64,000 nt of DNA from Shewanella gelidimarina (GCF_023283945.1 NZ_JAKIKW010000016.1:1-64000); one strand, 5' to 3'. Numbered from the stretch's first letter, positions 9,331 to 21,473 are shown. Translations and numbers: made by a program. The notes: generated by a model from the letters alone, not told the origin.

Positions 9331-10545
9331 ATGAATCAAAAAACATCACTGTTTGGCAAGTTGGCAAACAGCAATCTCGTGCTACAAATTCTAGCCGGTA
9401 TTATTGCCGGTGTCGTGCTCGCGACAGTATCAAAAAGTGGCGCAGAAAGTGTCGCTTTTCTTGGTGAACTTTTCGTTGGAGCGCTAAAGGCAATCGCGCC
9501 TATCCTAGTGTTCATTCTCGTTGCAGCTTCTATCGCGAATCAAAAAAAGAACGCCAAAACAAATATGCGTCCTATTGTGGTGCTTTATCTGTTTGGTACC
9601 TTTTGTGCGGCGTTAACAGCGGTACTGATGAGCTTTGCATTCCCTACCACATTGGTATTAGTTACCGGTGCTGAAGGTGCGACTCCACCTGAAGGGATCG
9701 GTGAAGTGATCAATACTTTGCTCTTTAAATTGGTCGATAACCCAGTTAACGCGCTAATGACCGGTAACTATATTGGTATTCTTGCTTGGGGCGTCGGACT
9801 CGGTTTAGCCTTGCATCACGCGAGTGATTCAACCAAACAGGTCTTTGCCGATGTAAGCCATGGCGTTTCACAAATGGTACGCTTCATTATCCGCTTAGCC
9901 CCTATTGGTATATTCGGTTTGGTGTCAGCAACATTTGCAGCAACGGGCTTTGAAGCGATCGCAGGTTATGCACAACTACTTGCAGTATTACTCGGTGCGA
10001 TGGCAATCATGGCGTTAGTGGTTAACCCTGCGATTGTTTACTACAAGATCCGCCGTAATCCATATCCGTTGGTATTCACTTGCTTGCGTGAAAGTGGCGT
10101 GACAGCGTTCTTTACTCGCTCAAGTGCTGCGAATATTCCAGTTAATATGGCGTTGTGTGACAAGCTTAAGCTACATGAGGATACCTATTCAGTATCGATT
10201 CCTTTAGGTGCGACGATTAACATGGGCGGTGCGGCGATAACGATTACCATCTTAACGCTTGCCGCTGTGCATACCATGGGTGTTCAAGTTGATATCTTAA
10301 CCGCCATATTACTCAGCGTTGTTGCCGCGGTCTCTGCTTGTGGGGCATCTGGAGTTGCGGGTGGTTCATTGCTACTTATTCCACTGGCATGCAGCTTATT
10401 TGGGATCTCCAATGACGTTGCGATGCAGGTTGTAGCAGTCGGCTTTATCATTGGTGTGATTCAAGATTCTGCTGAAACTGGTTTGAACAGTTCTACTGAC
10501 GTTCTATTTACTGCCGCCGCATGTGAAGCCGCGGAAAGAAAATAG
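9331..10545 (+). CDS. sstT: Serine/threonine:sodium symporter SstT
   Basis: Inner-membrane transporter of 404 residues in the dicarboxylate/amino acid:cation symporter family, taking up serine and threonine with sodium. It shows the many hydrophobic helices of the family, the serine-rich re-entrant segment [10 protein letters not shown], the sodium-site motif [10 protein letters not shown] and the C-terminal [13 protein letters not shown]. Length and motifs match E. coli SstT. It is a single-gene unit with its own terminator 45 bp past the stop. Confidence 0.95.
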   Translation: MNQKTSLFGKLANSNLVLQILAGIIAGVVLATVSKSGAESVAFLGELFVGALKAIAPILVFILVAASIANQKKNAKTNMRPIVVLYLFGTFCAALTAVLMSFAFPTTLVLVTGAEGATPPEGIGEVINTLLFKLVDNPVNALMTGNYIGILAWGVGLGLALHHASDSTKQVFADVSHGVSQMVRFIIRLAPIGIFGLVSATFAATGFEAIAGYAQLLAVLLGAMAIMALVVNPAIVYYKIRRNPYPLVFTCLRESGVTAFFTRSSAANIPVNMALCDKLKLHEDTYSVSIPLGATINMGGAAITITILTLAAVHTMGVQVDILTAILLSVVAAVSACGASGVAGGSLLLIPLACSLFGISNDVAMQVVAVGFIIGVIQDSAETGLNSSTDVLFTAAACEAAERK

Positions 10546-10590
10546 GGCTAATACGGTGAGTATTATACCGCTGGGTTAAATCACAGTGTA

Positions 10591-10626
10591 AAAAAAGCCC
10601 CGTGACTTAGTTACGGGGCTTTTTTA
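10591..10626 (+). terminator. Terminator of sstT
   Basis: AGCCCCGT pairs with ACGGGGCT around a 9-nt loop, flanked by A and T runs, so it can also stop the converging GH109-like gene. Confidence 0.9.
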
Positions 10627-10673
10627 TGTATTGCATTTATTATTCTATAAGTGAATAAGTTGATGGTATAGCT

Positions 10674-12041
10674 TTATGCGCCAATGATCCCCAATGGCTT
10701 ACCCGTTTTCCAGCCACCACGAGTGAAATCTGGGAAGTTAACCGAGTTACTGCGGTTGTTGACTGATGCTTCACTGAGAACATTGACCATAGACCATGCT
10801 GCACCATCGTATACATCCTGATCGAGTGCTTCTCCGTTTCTGAGGCAATAAACCATTCTCCAAAGCATTAAAAAGTCCATACCACCATGGCCGCCATTTT
10901 TTTCAGCCTCTTGGCCCATTCGCTGCCAAAGGGGGTGGTCGTATTTGTCATACCACGGAGCCATGTCCCTATCCCATTGATGGAAGTTACCATTGCCATT
11001 TTTTTCAATCGCAATACGATTTGGGAATCCAGCGAACACACCGTTAGTGCCTTGAATTAAATTATGACGACTGTAAGGCCTCGGGGTTGTCGTATCATGC
11101 TGTACCATAATGGTACGGCCTTTGGCAGTTTTAATAAGACTGGTGTTAATGTCGCCGTTGATATAATTAAGCTGATTGCGTTCATGATCTTCAGGAAACT
11201 CTCGTTGAGCGTACAATGCTCGGCCTAACGCTGGAGAACTCATTGAGGTCAAGTAGTCGAAACGGTCACCGCGGTTAATGTTCATATACTGCGATACCGG
11301 GCCTAAGCCGTGGGTCGGATATAGATTGCCATTTCTTTTAGTATGCCAGTAGGTACGCCATGAGCCTGTTTTTTGGTTTATCTCTTTCATTTGCCAGCGC
11401 AGTTCATGGATATAAGCTGCCTCACCATGCAGGAGCTCGCCAAATACTCCCTGACGAACCATATTGAGCACCATTAACTCATCACGGCCGTAGTTTACAT
11501 TTTCCATCATCATGCAGTTCTTCTGGGTCTTTTCCGCGGTGTTGACGATTTGCCAGCACTCTTCGACGGTAAGAGCGAGTGGTACTTCTACAAAGGCATG
11601 TTTCCCGCTTTCCATAGTATCGATGGCCATAGGGGCATGCCATTCCCATGGCGTAGAAATGATCACCATGTCGATATCTTTGCGGCTTAGTAGTTCTAGG
11701 TAAGCTCGTTCACTGCCAGTGTGGCGCGCTGGTGCCTTGAAGCCTTGCTGCTTTACAAACTCGATGGACTTGTCTAACACCAAAGGATTGGTATCGCATA
11801 TTGCTACTATTTCAACGCCTTCTAAGCGGCAAAAGTGTTGTACATGTCCTGAACCGCGCTGCCCAACACCAATAAAACCGACTCTTACCGTTTCCATTTT
11901 TGGAACAACTAACCCCATAACACTGCTCCCTAGCGAGGGAGGGCGAGGAACTGAATTCTCTGTTGCTGAAAAAGATGATGTCGCAAAGCTTGCTGCAGCA
12001 AGACTCGCTGTTTTTAAAAAGTGTCTGCGATTAAGTTTCAT
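10674..12041 (-). CDS. Tat-exported GH109-like NAD-dependent glycosidase (Gfo/Idh/MocA fold)
   Basis: A 455-residue protein starting with a twin-arginine signal (RRHFLK at residues 5-10, then an Ala-rich segment), so it is folded with cofactor and exported to the periplasm. The NAD-binding Rossmann site is [12 protein letters not shown] (residues 55-66), followed by [12 protein letters not shown] and the YPTHGLGP segment. This combination matches glycoside hydrolase family 109, the NAD-dependent alpha-N-acetylgalactosaminidases annotated in several Shewanella. The substrate is inferred from family only; other Gfo/Idh/MocA members are oxidoreductases. No sugar-use genes surround it. Confidence 0.82.
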   Translation of the reverse strand: MKLNRRHFLKTASLAAASFATSSFSATENSVPRPPSLGSSVMGLVVPKMETVRVGFIGVGQRGSGHVQHFCRLEGVEIVAICDTNPLVLDKSIEFVKQQGFKAPARHTGSERAYLELLSRKDIDMVIISTPWEWHAPMAIDTMESGKHAFVEVPLALTVEECWQIVNTAEKTQKNCMMMENVNYGRDELMVLNMVRQGVFGELLHGEAAYIHELRWQMKEINQKTGSWRTYWHTKRNGNLYPTHGLGPVSQYMNINRGDRFDYLTSMSSPALGRALYAQREFPEDHERNQLNYINGDINTSLIKTAKGRTIMVQHDTTTPRPYSRHNLIQGTNGVFAGFPNRIAIEKNGNGNFHQWDRDMAPWYDKYDHPLWQRMGQEAEKNGGHGGMDFLMLWRMVYCLRNGEALDQDVYDGAAWSMVNVLSEASVNNRSNSVNFPDFTRGGWKTGKPLGIIGA

Positions 12042-12278
12042 TATCGGTCCTATAAATGGAGCGTAATAGCGTTAGCTGACTCGAAACCCTATTTTAGCTT
12101 TTGTATTCAAACAAAGTTATATCAACTTATTGCGTTGATGGCTAAAAAAAGTGGTTACGGTTTGTTGTACTTGCCTTTTTATTCAGGTTTACTAAAGTTA
12201 TGCATATAAAGTGACTTATATCGCGTTTTTATTTTTAATGTGCGATACAATTTGATTGTAGAGATAATGGGTATTTTT

Positions 12279-12298
12279 GTTGAAAACATTGTTTCAAC
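12279..12298. promoter_or_regulatory. Inverted repeat in the leader of the 111-residue gene
   Basis: GTTGAAA and TTTCAAC are perfect complements six bases apart in an AT-rich stretch. The 384-bp space 12042-12425 otherwise shows no gene. The repeat may be an operator; its resemblance to fatty-acid regulator boxes is too loose to name one. Confidence 0.35.
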
Positions 12299-12425
12299 GA
12301 TTGATTTTAATAACAATTATTTTACAAGTTAACCGTTTGGGGTAGTGAAGTCGATGGCTGTTGTGAGTAATGGAACAAAAAAAGTTATTCAAATTGAGAA
12401 TAGAGCAAAACTCAAGGAGATAGAA

Positions 12426-12761
12426 ATGTCGGTAGTCGAAAAGCGTAGGCGTTTATTTTGGCAAGATACGGATCTTGAGACCAGAGAGGTGATTGGACGT
12501 TGGGTTGATGAGAGACCACTGCTAGGTGATAACATCACTGTTTATAAGCTAGCGGATACTTATTATCTAGAGACTTGGTACAACGATGGTTGCCACAGCT
12601 TAGATGAGATGATCTCAAAAGAGTCGGCTGATGGTGTGAAGCTAGAGGATAAGGGCGGTAACATTTTCGGTGAGTATTTTATGCTCACGGCAAGTAATGA
12701 GCTAATGTTCTGTAATTCCAGCTTGTGTTATTACACGGCGACTAAGGCTGAAGCAGCATAA
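12426..12761 (+). CDS. Hypothetical protein, 111 residues
   Basis: No family recognised. I chose ATG 12426 because AAGGAG lies six bases upstream; earlier in-frame starts at 12345 (GTG) and 12354 lack such a site. The protein is soluble and acidic, with a basic segment EKRRRLFW near the start and FCNSSLCYY near the end. There is no signal peptide or membrane segment. It is flanked by minus-strand genes on both sides, so it is transcribed alone. Confidence 0.7.
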   Translation: MSVVEKRRRLFWQDTDLETREVIGRWVDERPLLGDNITVYKLADTYYLETWYNDGCHSLDEMISKESADGVKLEDKGGNIFGEYFMLTASNELMFCNSSLCYYTATKAEAA

Positions 12762-12832
12762 GCACTGACTATAAATACTTTATTTAAGAGTGTTGTATAA
12801 GTGCCAGTGAATTGATTGTTGGATAAAATAGG

Positions 12833-12846
12833 GGGGCAAGTGCCCC
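12833..12846 (-). terminator. Possible terminator after rluA
   Basis: On the minus strand GGGGCA and TGCCCC form a tight hairpin with a 2-nt loop, followed by CCTATTTTAT. The T-tract is weak. Confidence 0.4.
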
Positions 12847-12871
12847 TTAATTATTGGATAGCATTTGAAGC

Positions 12872-13525
12872 TTAAAAAGAACAATAACTGCGAAATAAAG
12901 TCTTTTTACCTGTGTAGGGGTGGGTAAAACTGAGCTCTTGAGCATGCAATTTTAATCTGGGTGCGGCCTCAATTACCTGCTTATTTCCATAAAAATCATC
13001 ACCTAAAATGGTGTTACCCATCGCAAGCATATGAACGCGAAGTTGATGTGTGCGGCCTGTCACGGGTTTTAGCATTAACAAAGTACTATTGGCTCTCACT
13101 TCAAGAGTTTGATAATGGGTGATTGCGACCTTGCCATTTTCACTCACTTGCTGCTTGGGTGGATTGGTTTTATCAGCCGCTAACGACAGTTCTATCACTC
13201 CTTCAGCATCGTTGAGATGTCCGCTTACTTCGGCAATATAGGTTTTCTTGGTCTTCCGGTCTTGAAACTGGGTTTTTAGGTTTGATTCTGCCTTTTTATT
13301 TCGAGCAAACACCATGATGCCAGACGTTGCACAATCTAAACGGTGCACCAATATTGCATCGTTGAATCGTTGTTGAATTCGAGTAAGAGCACAGTCATAG
13401 GTATTCTTTGCTATCCCAGGATTAGAAAGTAATCCTGACGGTTTATTAATGATAATGATGTCTCGATCGACATAACGGATATCTAACCAAGGGATATTAG
13501 GTGGCTGATAGGTAAATATTTGCAT
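12872..13525 (-). CDS. rluA: Dual-specificity pseudouridine synthase RluA
   Basis: A 217-residue enzyme that isomerises uridine to pseudouridine in 23S rRNA (U746) and tRNA (U32) in E. coli. The catalytic motif HRLDCATSG has the nucleophilic Asp at residue 64, the same number as in E. coli RluA. NKPSGLLS near residue 27 and PVTGRTHQLRVHMLAMG further on also match. There is no S4 domain, as expected for this short subfamily. The GC-rich hairpin at 12833-12846 may end the transcript. Other short RluA-family members have the same motifs, so the exact target is inferred. Confidence 0.88.
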   Translation of the reverse strand: MQIFTYQPPNIPWLDIRYVDRDIIIINKPSGLLSNPGIAKNTYDCALTRIQQRFNDAILVHRLDCATSGIMVFARNKKAESNLKTQFQDRKTKKTYIAEVSGHLNDAEGVIELSLAADKTNPPKQQVSENGKVAITHYQTLEVRANSTLLMLKPVTGRTHQLRVHMLAMGNTILGDDFYGNKQVIEAAPRLKLHAQELSFTHPYTGKKTLFRSYCSF

Positions 13526-13911
13526 GAATTCTCCTGTTGCGAGGCAATTCTAGCAAAATAATGCTCTGCGACAAGTGACAATTGTCTTCTAGGCCTTTTC
13601 TAAGCGGGATAATATCAATAATCGGGGATTGGGTTATTGTGTTTGAACGAAAAGTAGACAGTTATGGCGCTGGAATCCACAGCATTAATAATTTTCTATT
13701 ATTAACGCTAAAAGCTCACCACCTCTTATGTCATGTAAATCTTGTATGGGGCTGATCTATCCAGTGACTCAATGGGTTCCCTAATTTGGCTAAGCCAGAT
13801 CCCCAAAGGAGGAAGCGTTGGAGTCATACAATAAGTATTCAAATGAGAAAGTATTCTAGGCGTAGAAAATGATGATGTTCAGTCACTCATCATATTCACT
13901 GGCGTTTCTGC
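13526..13911. other. Intergenic stretch without a visible gene
   Basis: 386 bp between two minus-strand genes. I see no convincing ORF with a ribosome site, no RNA gene and no strong repeat; it should hold the rluA promoter. Confidence 0.6.
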
Positions 13912-14505
13912 TTATAGATATTCGGGTGGGGTATTACGAGTCCAAAGACGGCTGTATGCCATGAGCTGAGGATAAAACGTACGAAATGCGATCTCTATTT
14001 CTATATCGAACTTCTCAGCCCAATCTTGAGCGCCTTTAAATATTTCAGGTTTTGAAACGCGTTGTGCAACCGATGCGAGGGTTTGGTTAAGCCCTTTTCG
14101 GCTTTGATAACCGACCAACCAATTTTCTTGGCGCATTTTTGGAGCCATACTTTGCAACTGTTCAGGTAATTGCTCACAAGCATCAATTTGATTGTACGCA
14201 TGAGTTGAAAACTCACTCAAACTTAGGTGGTGGTATTCTTCCCAATACTTTGCCAGCATGTGGTCAAAGCAAATATCAACGATAATGGGGGCCGCGCGAG
14301 TCAATGATTTTGGAAATTTTCCGTGCAGCTCTTTGGTGAGTTCGTGGGTATCTGTCAGTTTATCTATTTGTCGGTGTAGCCAAATACCCTGTTGTAGATG
14401 TTTCGGAAAACGTTCGATATTGCCTTTAGCAAAATCACCAGCAAGATTCGCTGCTAAAGAGGTTTGGCTAACATCCGCCAGGTGCAAGTGTGCAAGAAAG
14501 TTCAT
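13912..14505 (-). CDS. acpH: Acyl carrier protein phosphodiesterase AcpH
   Basis: A 197-residue cytoplasmic enzyme that removes the 4'-phosphopantetheine arm from acyl carrier protein. It matches the AcpH/DUF479 family: start MNFLAHLHLA, then GDFAKG, GIWLHRQIDKLTD and FDHMLAKYW, which carry the His/Asp residues of this HD-like fold. Length is as expected (E. coli 193). It lies alone on the minus strand. Confidence 0.92.
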   Translation of the reverse strand: MNFLAHLHLADVSQTSLAANLAGDFAKGNIERFPKHLQQGIWLHRQIDKLTDTHELTKELHGKFPKSLTRAAPIIVDICFDHMLAKYWEEYHHLSLSEFSTHAYNQIDACEQLPEQLQSMAPKMRQENWLVGYQSRKGLNQTLASVAQRVSKPEIFKGAQDWAEKFDIEIEIAFRTFYPQLMAYSRLWTRNTPPEYL

Positions 14506-14659
14506 ATTTTATACTTGGTGATATGAGTACTTTCACGGTAACATGCAGCGCGATGCGAAGGAAATTCTTTATTACAATTATTGTAGTGAAGCGTTAGCTT
14601 CATGGATGTGCATCGTTTTGAAGCAATTTTCCCATATATTAACGGTTTGAGGATCAAGG

Positions 14660-14821
14660 ATGATGTGGAACTGGTTATCAAAAAAGCTTGCTGGTACAGA
14701 GAAGCCCCTTCGCAGAAAAGTAGAAGTCGATATTCCCTACGAGCAACATCGATATCGTATTGAAGATCTCGCTATTGAAACGCAAGAGTCTCCGGAAGAC
14801 AGCGATCACAGTAAAATGTGA
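14660..14821 (+). CDS. Small hypothetical protein, 53 residues
   Basis: ATG ATG start preceded by GAGG seven bases upstream, open for 53 codons to TGA. The product starts MMWNWLSKKLAG, then is basic (PLRRKVEVD) and ends acidic (ESPEDSDHSK). It has no signal peptide and no recognisable family. The ribosome site and charge pattern support a real gene; conservation is untested. Confidence 0.55.
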   Translation: MMWNWLSKKLAGTEKPLRRKVEVDIPYEQHRYRIEDLAIETQESPEDSDHSKM

Positions 14822-14962
14822 CATAAACTAACGCCAACCGCTCTAGAGTGGCTTTTACTGGTTGTTTAAATCAATAGTGGGACTTTATTGTGCCATTATT
14901 GTTGATCTTATTTTGCTCTAGTCATAGACTAGCGGCCGATTTAAAGACAGTAGAGACTTTCC

Positions 14963-16000
14963 ATGCGCGTTGCAGACTTTTCTTTTGAACTTCCTGATGA
15001 GCTTATAGCTCGTTATCCCACTCCTGAGCGCACAGCTTCTAGATTATTATCGTTAGACGGTAATAGTGGTGCATTAGCGGATCTGCAATTTACTGCGATT
15101 CTTGAACAAGTTCAGCCGGGTGATTTGATGGTATTTAATAATACCCGCGTGATACCTGCGCGCTTATTTGGTAAAAAACAGTCCGGTGGTAAGTTAGAGA
15201 TCTTAGTCGAGCGCATGCTTGATGATAAGCGAATTCTAGCGCATGTTCGTAGCTCTAAGTCCCCTAAGGTAGATGCTATTATCTGCTTAGATGGCGGTTA
15301 TGAAATGAAAATGTGTGCTCGTCATGACACGCTATTTGAATTAGAACTGCAGTCTGATAAAACGATACTTGAGGTGTTAGAAGAGGTCGGCCATATGCCA
15401 TTGCCACCTTATATCGACAGACCGGACGAAGATGCCGATAAAGAACGTTATCAAACCGTTTATAACCAAACTCCAGGCGCCGTCGCTGCGCCAACCGCTG
15501 GACTGCATTTTGATGATGCAATGCTGGCAGCACTAAAAGAGAAAGGCGTTAACACCGCTTTTGTTACCTTGCACGTGGGCGCAGGCACATTCCAGCCGGT
15601 ACGCGTTGACGAGATCCTTGACCATAAAATGCATTCAGAGTGGGCCGAAGTATCTCAAGAGGTGGTTGATCTCATTGCAACCACTAAAGCAAATGGCTGC
15701 CGAGTGATTGCCGTGGGTACCACATCAGTACGCTCTTTAGAAAGTGCAGCTAAAGCTTCTTTAGCAGAGCTTGAACCATTTAAGGGTGACACCGATATCT
15801 TTATTTACCCTGGATATCAGTTCCAAATAGTCGATGCGATGCTGACTAATTTTCATCTACCCGAATCGACATTGATTATGTTACTGAGTGCTTTCGCTGG
15901 CTTTGATGAAGTAAAAAACGCCTATCAGCACGCGATTGCTCAAAAATACCGCTTCTTTAGCTATGGTGACGCCATGTTTGTGACTAAAAAAGCGAACTAA
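14963..16000 (+). CDS. queA: tRNA preQ1(34) S-adenosylmethionine ribosyltransferase-isomerase QueA
   Basis: A 345-residue enzyme of queuosine synthesis. It moves the ribosyl part of S-adenosylmethionine to preQ1 in the wobble position of tRNA, giving epoxyqueuosine. Family segments are clear: [14 protein letters not shown] at the start, [33 protein letters not shown] and [16 protein letters not shown]. It is followed by its own terminator and then tgt, whose product puts preQ1 into tRNA one step earlier. Confidence 0.97.
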   Translation: MRVADFSFELPDELIARYPTPERTASRLLSLDGNSGALADLQFTAILEQVQPGDLMVFNNTRVIPARLFGKKQSGGKLEILVERMLDDKRILAHVRSSKSPKVDAIICLDGGYEMKMCARHDTLFELELQSDKTILEVLEEVGHMPLPPYIDRPDEDADKERYQTVYNQTPGAVAAPTAGLHFDDAMLAALKEKGVNTAFVTLHVGAGTFQPVRVDEILDHKMHSEWAEVSQEVVDLIATTKANGCRVIAVGTTSVRSLESAAKASLAELEPFKGDTDIFIYPGYQFQIVDAMLTNFHLPESTLIMLLSAFAGFDEVKNAYQHAIAQKYRFFSYGDAMFVTKKAN

Positions 16001-16017
16001 TACTAAAATATGCTTTA

Positions 16018-16054
16018 AAATACCCACCCATACAAATGAGGTGGGTATTTTTTT
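16018..16054 (+). terminator. Terminator of queA
   Basis: An 11-bp perfect stem AAATACCCACC/GGTGGGTATTT followed by T residues lies 18 bp after queA. It implies tgt-yajC-secD-secF has its own promoter in 16055-16183. Confidence 0.88.
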
Positions 16055-16180
16055 GTCCTCATTTTGGTGCTTATTTTGAGGGTAAGGGTTGATACTGATT
16101 TGTTTGCCCTTATCTCTAGTCTTAATCTACAACTCGATAGTCGAGTTAACTCAGGTCAGACTGTTTATCTGGCGAGGTGA

Positions 16181-17317
<1,137 letters not shown>

Positions 17318-17347
17318 TTTTTACTCAGACAATAAGAAGAGACAACT

Positions 17348-17680
17348 ATGTTTATTTCAAATGCGTATGCAGCAGATTCACCTATAGGCGGCGCTGGCGG
17401 CACTATGGAACTTATTTTCATGTTGGTCATTTTTGGCCTGATTTTCTACTTTATGATTTTCCGTCCACAGTCTAAGCGCGTAAAAGAGCACAAGAACCTA
17501 ATGGGCTCTTTGAGCAAAGGCGATGAAGTGCTGACTAGCGGTGGCATTTTGGGCAAGATAGCCAAAATCAGTGATGAGAATGACTACGTATTGTTGGCTA
17601 TCAACGAGACTAGCGAAATCACTATTAAAAAGGATTACATTGCGGCTGTATTGCCAAAAGGCTCTATTAAGTCACTTTAA
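17348..17680 (+). CDS. yajC: Preprotein translocase subunit YajC
   Basis: A 110-residue inner-membrane accessory of SecDF. One membrane helix (about residues 20-40, [19 protein letters not shown]) is followed by [33 protein letters not shown], the YajC signature. It lies 30 bp after tgt and 17 bp before secD. Confidence 0.95.
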   Translation: MFISNAYAADSPIGGAGGTMELIFMLVIFGLIFYFMIFRPQSKRVKEHKNLMGSLSKGDEVLTSGGILGKIAKISDENDYVLLAINETSEITIKKDYIAAVLPKGSIKSL

Positions 17681-17697
17681 GCCAAGAGGGCTATGGC

Positions 17698-19548
17698 GTG
17701 TTAAATAAATACCCAATGTGGAAAAACCTAATGGTGATGATTATCATCGCCGTAGGTGCATTCTATGCGATACCAAACCTTTTCGGTGAGGACCATGCTG
17801 TACAGGTGGTTGCAACCCGAGGGGCTGAGGTGACAGCGTCGACTCAGTCGGCAGTAAATGATGTATTAGTAAGTAAAGGCATCGCTGTTAAGCGTTCTGA
17901 GCTTGAAAACGGTCAATTATTGGTTCGTGTTAATAATGGTGAAGATCAATTATTAGCGAAAGAGGCGATTTCTGATGCACTTGGCGACAAGTTCACTGTA
18001 GCGCTTAACTTAGCGGCAGCAACACCAGAATGGTTAGAGTCTATGGGCGGTTCGCCTATGAAACTGGGTCTCGATCTACGTGGTGGTGTTCACTTCTTAA
18101 TGGAAGTTGACATGGGTGAAGCCGTTCGCAAGATGACTGAAGCCAAAGTTGCTGACTACAGAACTGATTTACGAGCTGAGAAAATTCGCTATGCGGGTAT
18201 TCGTAATGGCGCCAAAGGTATCGAGATTAAGTTTCGTGATGCTGAGACCCTAGCGAATGCAGAAAGCTTCCTTAAGTCTCGCAGTAACGACATGGTCTTT
18301 ACTGACCGCTCTACAGGAGATAACTATTTCCTTATTGCTAATCCAAGTGACGTTTATTTAAAACAGATCAAGGAAGATGCGTTACAACAAAACATTACAA
18401 CCTTACGTAATCGTGTCAACGAGCTTGGTGTGGCTGAGCCTGTTGTACAGCGCCAAGGTGCTGAACGTATTATTGTTGAACTGCCTGGTGTTCAAGACAC
18501 GGCTCGCGCAAAAGAGATTTTGAGTGCGACTGCGTCAATTGAATTTCACATGGTTGATCAGAGTGCAGACGCTCAAGCGGTAGCGAGTGGTCGTGTACCT
18601 GCGGGTTCTGAAGTTTATCAGCGCCGTCAAGGTGGTCCTGTTGTACTTAAAAAAGCGGTTATGCTAACGGGTGATCATATCCAAGGTGCACAACCAAGCT
18701 ACGATGAGTACAGCCGCCCGCAAGTGTCTATTAACCTAGATTCTAAAGGTGGTTCTATATTCTCAAATGTGACTAAAGACAACATAGGTAAGCCTATGGC
18801 AACTTTATTCATTGAGTATAAAGATACTGGTGATAAGAACGCTGACGGCAGCGTGAAAATGAAGAAGATTGAAGAAGTTATTTCAGTCGCCACGATTCAA
18901 GCTCGTCTTGGTCGTAACTTTGTCATCACCGGCCTTGAACATGCTGAATCACAAAACTTAGCGCTGTTACTTCGTGCAGGTGCGTTGATTGCGCCGGTTT
19001 ATATCGTTGAAGAACGTACCATTGGCCCAAGCTTAGGTGCTGAAAATATCCAAAACGGTATTCAAGCAATGATCTGGGGTATGGCGGTTGTTCTTGTCTT
19101 CATGATGGTTTATTACCGTGGCTTTGGTCTCATCGCAAACCTTGCGTTAACAGCTAACCTAGTGATGGTTGTTGGTGTGATGTCGATGATCCCCGGCGCT
19201 GTATTAACGCTTCCTGGTATTGCCGGTATGGTATTAACAGTGGGTATGGCGGTTGACGGTAACGTACTTATTTACGAGCGTATTCGTGAAGAACTGCGTA
19301 ACGGTCGAAGCGTTCAGCAAGCGATTCATGAAGGTTATGGCAATGCATTTTCAACAATTGCCGATGCTAACATTACTACCTTTATGACGGCACTTATCTT
19401 ATTTGCTGTCGGCACGGGTGCTGTAAAAGGCTTCGCGGTTACCTTAATGATTGGTATCGCTACTTCTATGTTTACCGCTATTGTCGGAACTCGTTCAATT
19501 GTGAACGCGATCTGGGGTGGTAAGCGCGTGAAGAAACTGTCTATCTAA
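17698..19548 (+). CDS. secD: Protein translocase subunit SecD
   Basis: A 616-residue inner-membrane protein that with SecF uses the proton gradient to help pull exported proteins across SecYEG. It starts with GTG, preceded by AAGAGGG. One N-terminal helix is followed by a large periplasmic part containing [15 protein letters not shown], and then five C-terminal helices of the RND fold with the D-containing segment [19 protein letters not shown]. The length matches E. coli SecD. It is 12 bp from secF. Confidence 0.97.
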   Translation: MLNKYPMWKNLMVMIIIAVGAFYAIPNLFGEDHAVQVVATRGAEVTASTQSAVNDVLVSKGIAVKRSELENGQLLVRVNNGEDQLLAKEAISDALGDKFTVALNLAAATPEWLESMGGSPMKLGLDLRGGVHFLMEVDMGEAVRKMTEAKVADYRTDLRAEKIRYAGIRNGAKGIEIKFRDAETLANAESFLKSRSNDMVFTDRSTGDNYFLIANPSDVYLKQIKEDALQQNITTLRNRVNELGVAEPVVQRQGAERIIVELPGVQDTARAKEILSATASIEFHMVDQSADAQAVASGRVPAGSEVYQRRQGGPVVLKKAVMLTGDHIQGAQPSYDEYSRPQVSINLDSKGGSIFSNVTKDNIGKPMATLFIEYKDTGDKNADGSVKMKKIEEVISVATIQARLGRNFVITGLEHAESQNLALLLRAGALIAPVYIVEERTIGPSLGAENIQNGIQAMIWGMAVVLVFMMVYYRGFGLIANLALTANLVMVVGVMSMIPGAVLTLPGIAGMVLTVGMAVDGNVLIYERIREELRNGRSVQQAIHEGYGNAFSTIADANITTFMTALILFAVGTGAVKGFAVTLMIGIATSMFTAIVGTRSIVNAIWGGKRVKKLSI

Positions 19549-19560
19549 GAGGAAGTTGAA

Positions 19561-20508
19561 ATGTTTCAGATTTTAAATATCAAAGGCTCTGTCAACTTTC
19601 TGCGTCATGCTATACCTATTAGTATCCTTTCAGTGATATTAGTGCTGGGCTCGTTAGGGTCTTTAGCGACAAAGGGTATTAATTGGGGCTTAGATTTTAC
19701 GGGTGGTACCGTTGTTGAACTCGAATTTTCGAATTCAGCAAATTTGACAGTGATTCGTAATGGACTCACAACAGATGAAACCGATGGTGCAGTAGTACAA
19801 AACTTTGGTTCGAGCCGCGACATTCTTATTCGTCTTCCAGTTAAAGAAGGCATAAAGAGTGATGTGCAGGTTGCTCAGGTCATGGACGCTGTTACTCTGC
19901 TTGACCCTGCTGTAATCCAAAAACGAGTTGAGTTTGTTGGACCACAAGTCGGTAAAGAGTTAGCTGAACAAGGTGGGTTAGCGGTTTTAGTCGCATTGAT
20001 ATGTATTCTAATATACGTATCTTTCCGCTTTGAATGGCGTTTAGCCTTAGGTTCTGTAACGGCATTAGCCCATGACGTTATCATTACCCTTGGCGTATTC
20101 TCCTTATTTCAACTTGAATTCGACCTCACTGTTTTGGCAGGTGTGCTAACCGTTGTTGGTTACTCGCTCAACGATACGATTGTTGTATTTGACCGTATAC
20201 GTGAAAACTTCCTCAAGATGCGTAAAAGCAGCCCTGAAGAAGTGGTGAATACGTCGATTACTCAGACAATGAGTCGTACGATTATTACAACAGCGACGAC
20301 ATTAGTCGTGGTTATTGCCTTGTTCTTAAAAGGCGGCACCATGATCCACGGCTTCGCTACGGCTTTGCTAATGGGTATTTTTGTCGGTACTTTTTCTTCA
20401 ATCTACGTCGCGAGTTTCTTAGCGATTAAACTTGGGATCAATCGTGAACACATGATGCCAGTTGAGATTGAAAAAGAGGGTGCAGATCAAGATAAACTAA
20501 TGTCCTAG
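19561..20508 (+). CDS. secF: Protein translocase subunit SecF
   Basis: A 315-residue partner of SecD. The family segments GLDFTGGTVVELEF after the first helix and GYSLNDTIVVFDRIREN in the fourth are both present, and the six-helix layout is complete. It ends the tgt operon, with a terminator 17 bp on. Confidence 0.97.
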   Translation: MFQILNIKGSVNFLRHAIPISILSVILVLGSLGSLATKGINWGLDFTGGTVVELEFSNSANLTVIRNGLTTDETDGAVVQNFGSSRDILIRLPVKEGIKSDVQVAQVMDAVTLLDPAVIQKRVEFVGPQVGKELAEQGGLAVLVALICILIYVSFRFEWRLALGSVTALAHDVIITLGVFSLFQLEFDLTVLAGVLTVVGYSLNDTIVVFDRIRENFLKMRKSSPEEVVNTSITQTMSRTIITTATTLVVVIALFLKGGTMIHGFATALLMGIFVGTFSSIYVASFLAIKLGINREHMMPVEIEKEGADQDKLMS

Positions 20509-20525
20509 TCATTAGGTTGATTTTT

Positions 20526-20553
20526 AAAAGCCACCTTTTAGGTGGCTTTTTTG
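20526..20553 (+). terminator. Terminator of the tgt-yajC-secDF operon
   Basis: An 11-bp stem AAAAGCCACCT/AGGTGGCTTTT with a 3-nt loop and T run. Confidence 0.92.
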
Positions 20554-20796
20554 TTTAATTTACTAGGATATTGTCTAATAGTAGGGGATTTGACTAAGAT
20601 TGTTTTATCAGTGTGGTATTTTGTATTGAGCGATAAAACAGCGCTCGACAGTACTGATGTTTTAGCAGTAGCATGTAAGCCTATTTTAGCGCGTGAAAAA
20701 TAGGAACGGCGGGTGAATAATGTTTTATACCCGTTTATTAGTTGATGTATTGGCTTATCAAATATTGCCAATAGCGCAATAGCAGTAGGAAATAAC

Positions 20797-21114
20797 ATGG
20801 ATGATAAAATGCGATTACTTGCAGCTGGAAACTTGTTAGAAGCGCATACTTGGAAAGGTATGCTTGAATCTATTGGTATTCCGGTGGAGCTTAAAGGTGA
20901 AGCGCTATTAGGTGGCGTGGGTGAATTGCCTACAGGGATACAGAATGTTGAGCTTTGGGTGTCACAGAGCCATTATCAGAGTGCCAAAAAACAGATGGAA
21001 TCGTTGAATGCGGATCGTCCACAGTGGAAATGTGTTAATTGCCATGAAGTTAATGAGTCAAGTTTTGAGCTGTGTTGGAATTGCAGCGCTGAAAGAAGTG
21101 AGCAGTACAATTAA
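20797..21114 (+). CDS. DUF2007 domain protein with C-terminal zinc ribbon
   Basis: A 105-residue soluble protein. The first 70 residues match the DUF2007 'putative signal transducing' domain (short beta/alpha fold, MRLLAAGNLLEAHTWKGMLESIGIPVELKGE). The C-terminus has CVNCHEVNESSFELCWNC, a four-cysteine zinc ribbon. AGGA seven bases ahead supports the start. It shares one base with the rhodanese gene (TAATG), so the two are coupled. Function is unknown. Confidence 0.8.
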   Translation: MDDKMRLLAAGNLLEAHTWKGMLESIGIPVELKGEALLGGVGELPTGIQNVELWVSQSHYQSAKKQMESLNADRPQWKCVNCHEVNESSFELCWNCSAERSEQYN

Positions 21115-21473
21115 TGAAACATAATCCTGCATTTCTGGCCCTTGTTGAAAGTATTCTCCCACATATTACTGAAATCACTATTGAACAATACCTGACGGAT
21201 AAAGACTGGACCTTACTTGATGTGAGAGAAGATCATGAGTGGAATATTAATCATCTTCCCGCTGCGCACCACTTGTGCAAAGGCATTATTGAAAGAGATA
21301 TCGAGACACGCTTTCCTGATAAGAGTACTCCTCTAACGCTATATTGTGGTGGTGGTTACCGCTCGGCAATGGCCGCCTTTAATTTACAAGTTATGGGTTA
21401 TTCCAAAGTTGTCTCACTATCAGGTGGTTATAAAGCATGGCTTGAGAGACAATTGCCGCTTACTGAAGGTTAG
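21114..21473 (+). CDS. Rhodanese-like sulfurtransferase
   Basis: A single rhodanese domain of 119 residues with the active-site loop YCGGGYRSA carrying the persulfide cysteine and the WNINHLPAAHHL segment. It has no signal peptide, so it is cytoplasmic. It begins on the last base of the DUF2007 gene and lies 34 bp ahead of the siroheme enzyme, suggesting a small sulfur-related unit. The sulfur donor and acceptor are unknown. Confidence 0.88.
   Translation: MKHNPAFLALVESILPHITEITIEQYLTDKDWTLLDVREDHEWNINHLPAAHHLCKGIIERDIETRFPDKSTPLTLYCGGGYRSAMAAFNLQVMGYSKVVSLSGGYKAWLERQLPLTEG

Noticed and set aside
12021..12209. A 62-codon plus-strand frame after the GH109-like gene start
   Set aside because: No ribosome site; it overlaps the 5' end of the opposite gene and reads random hydrophobic sequence.
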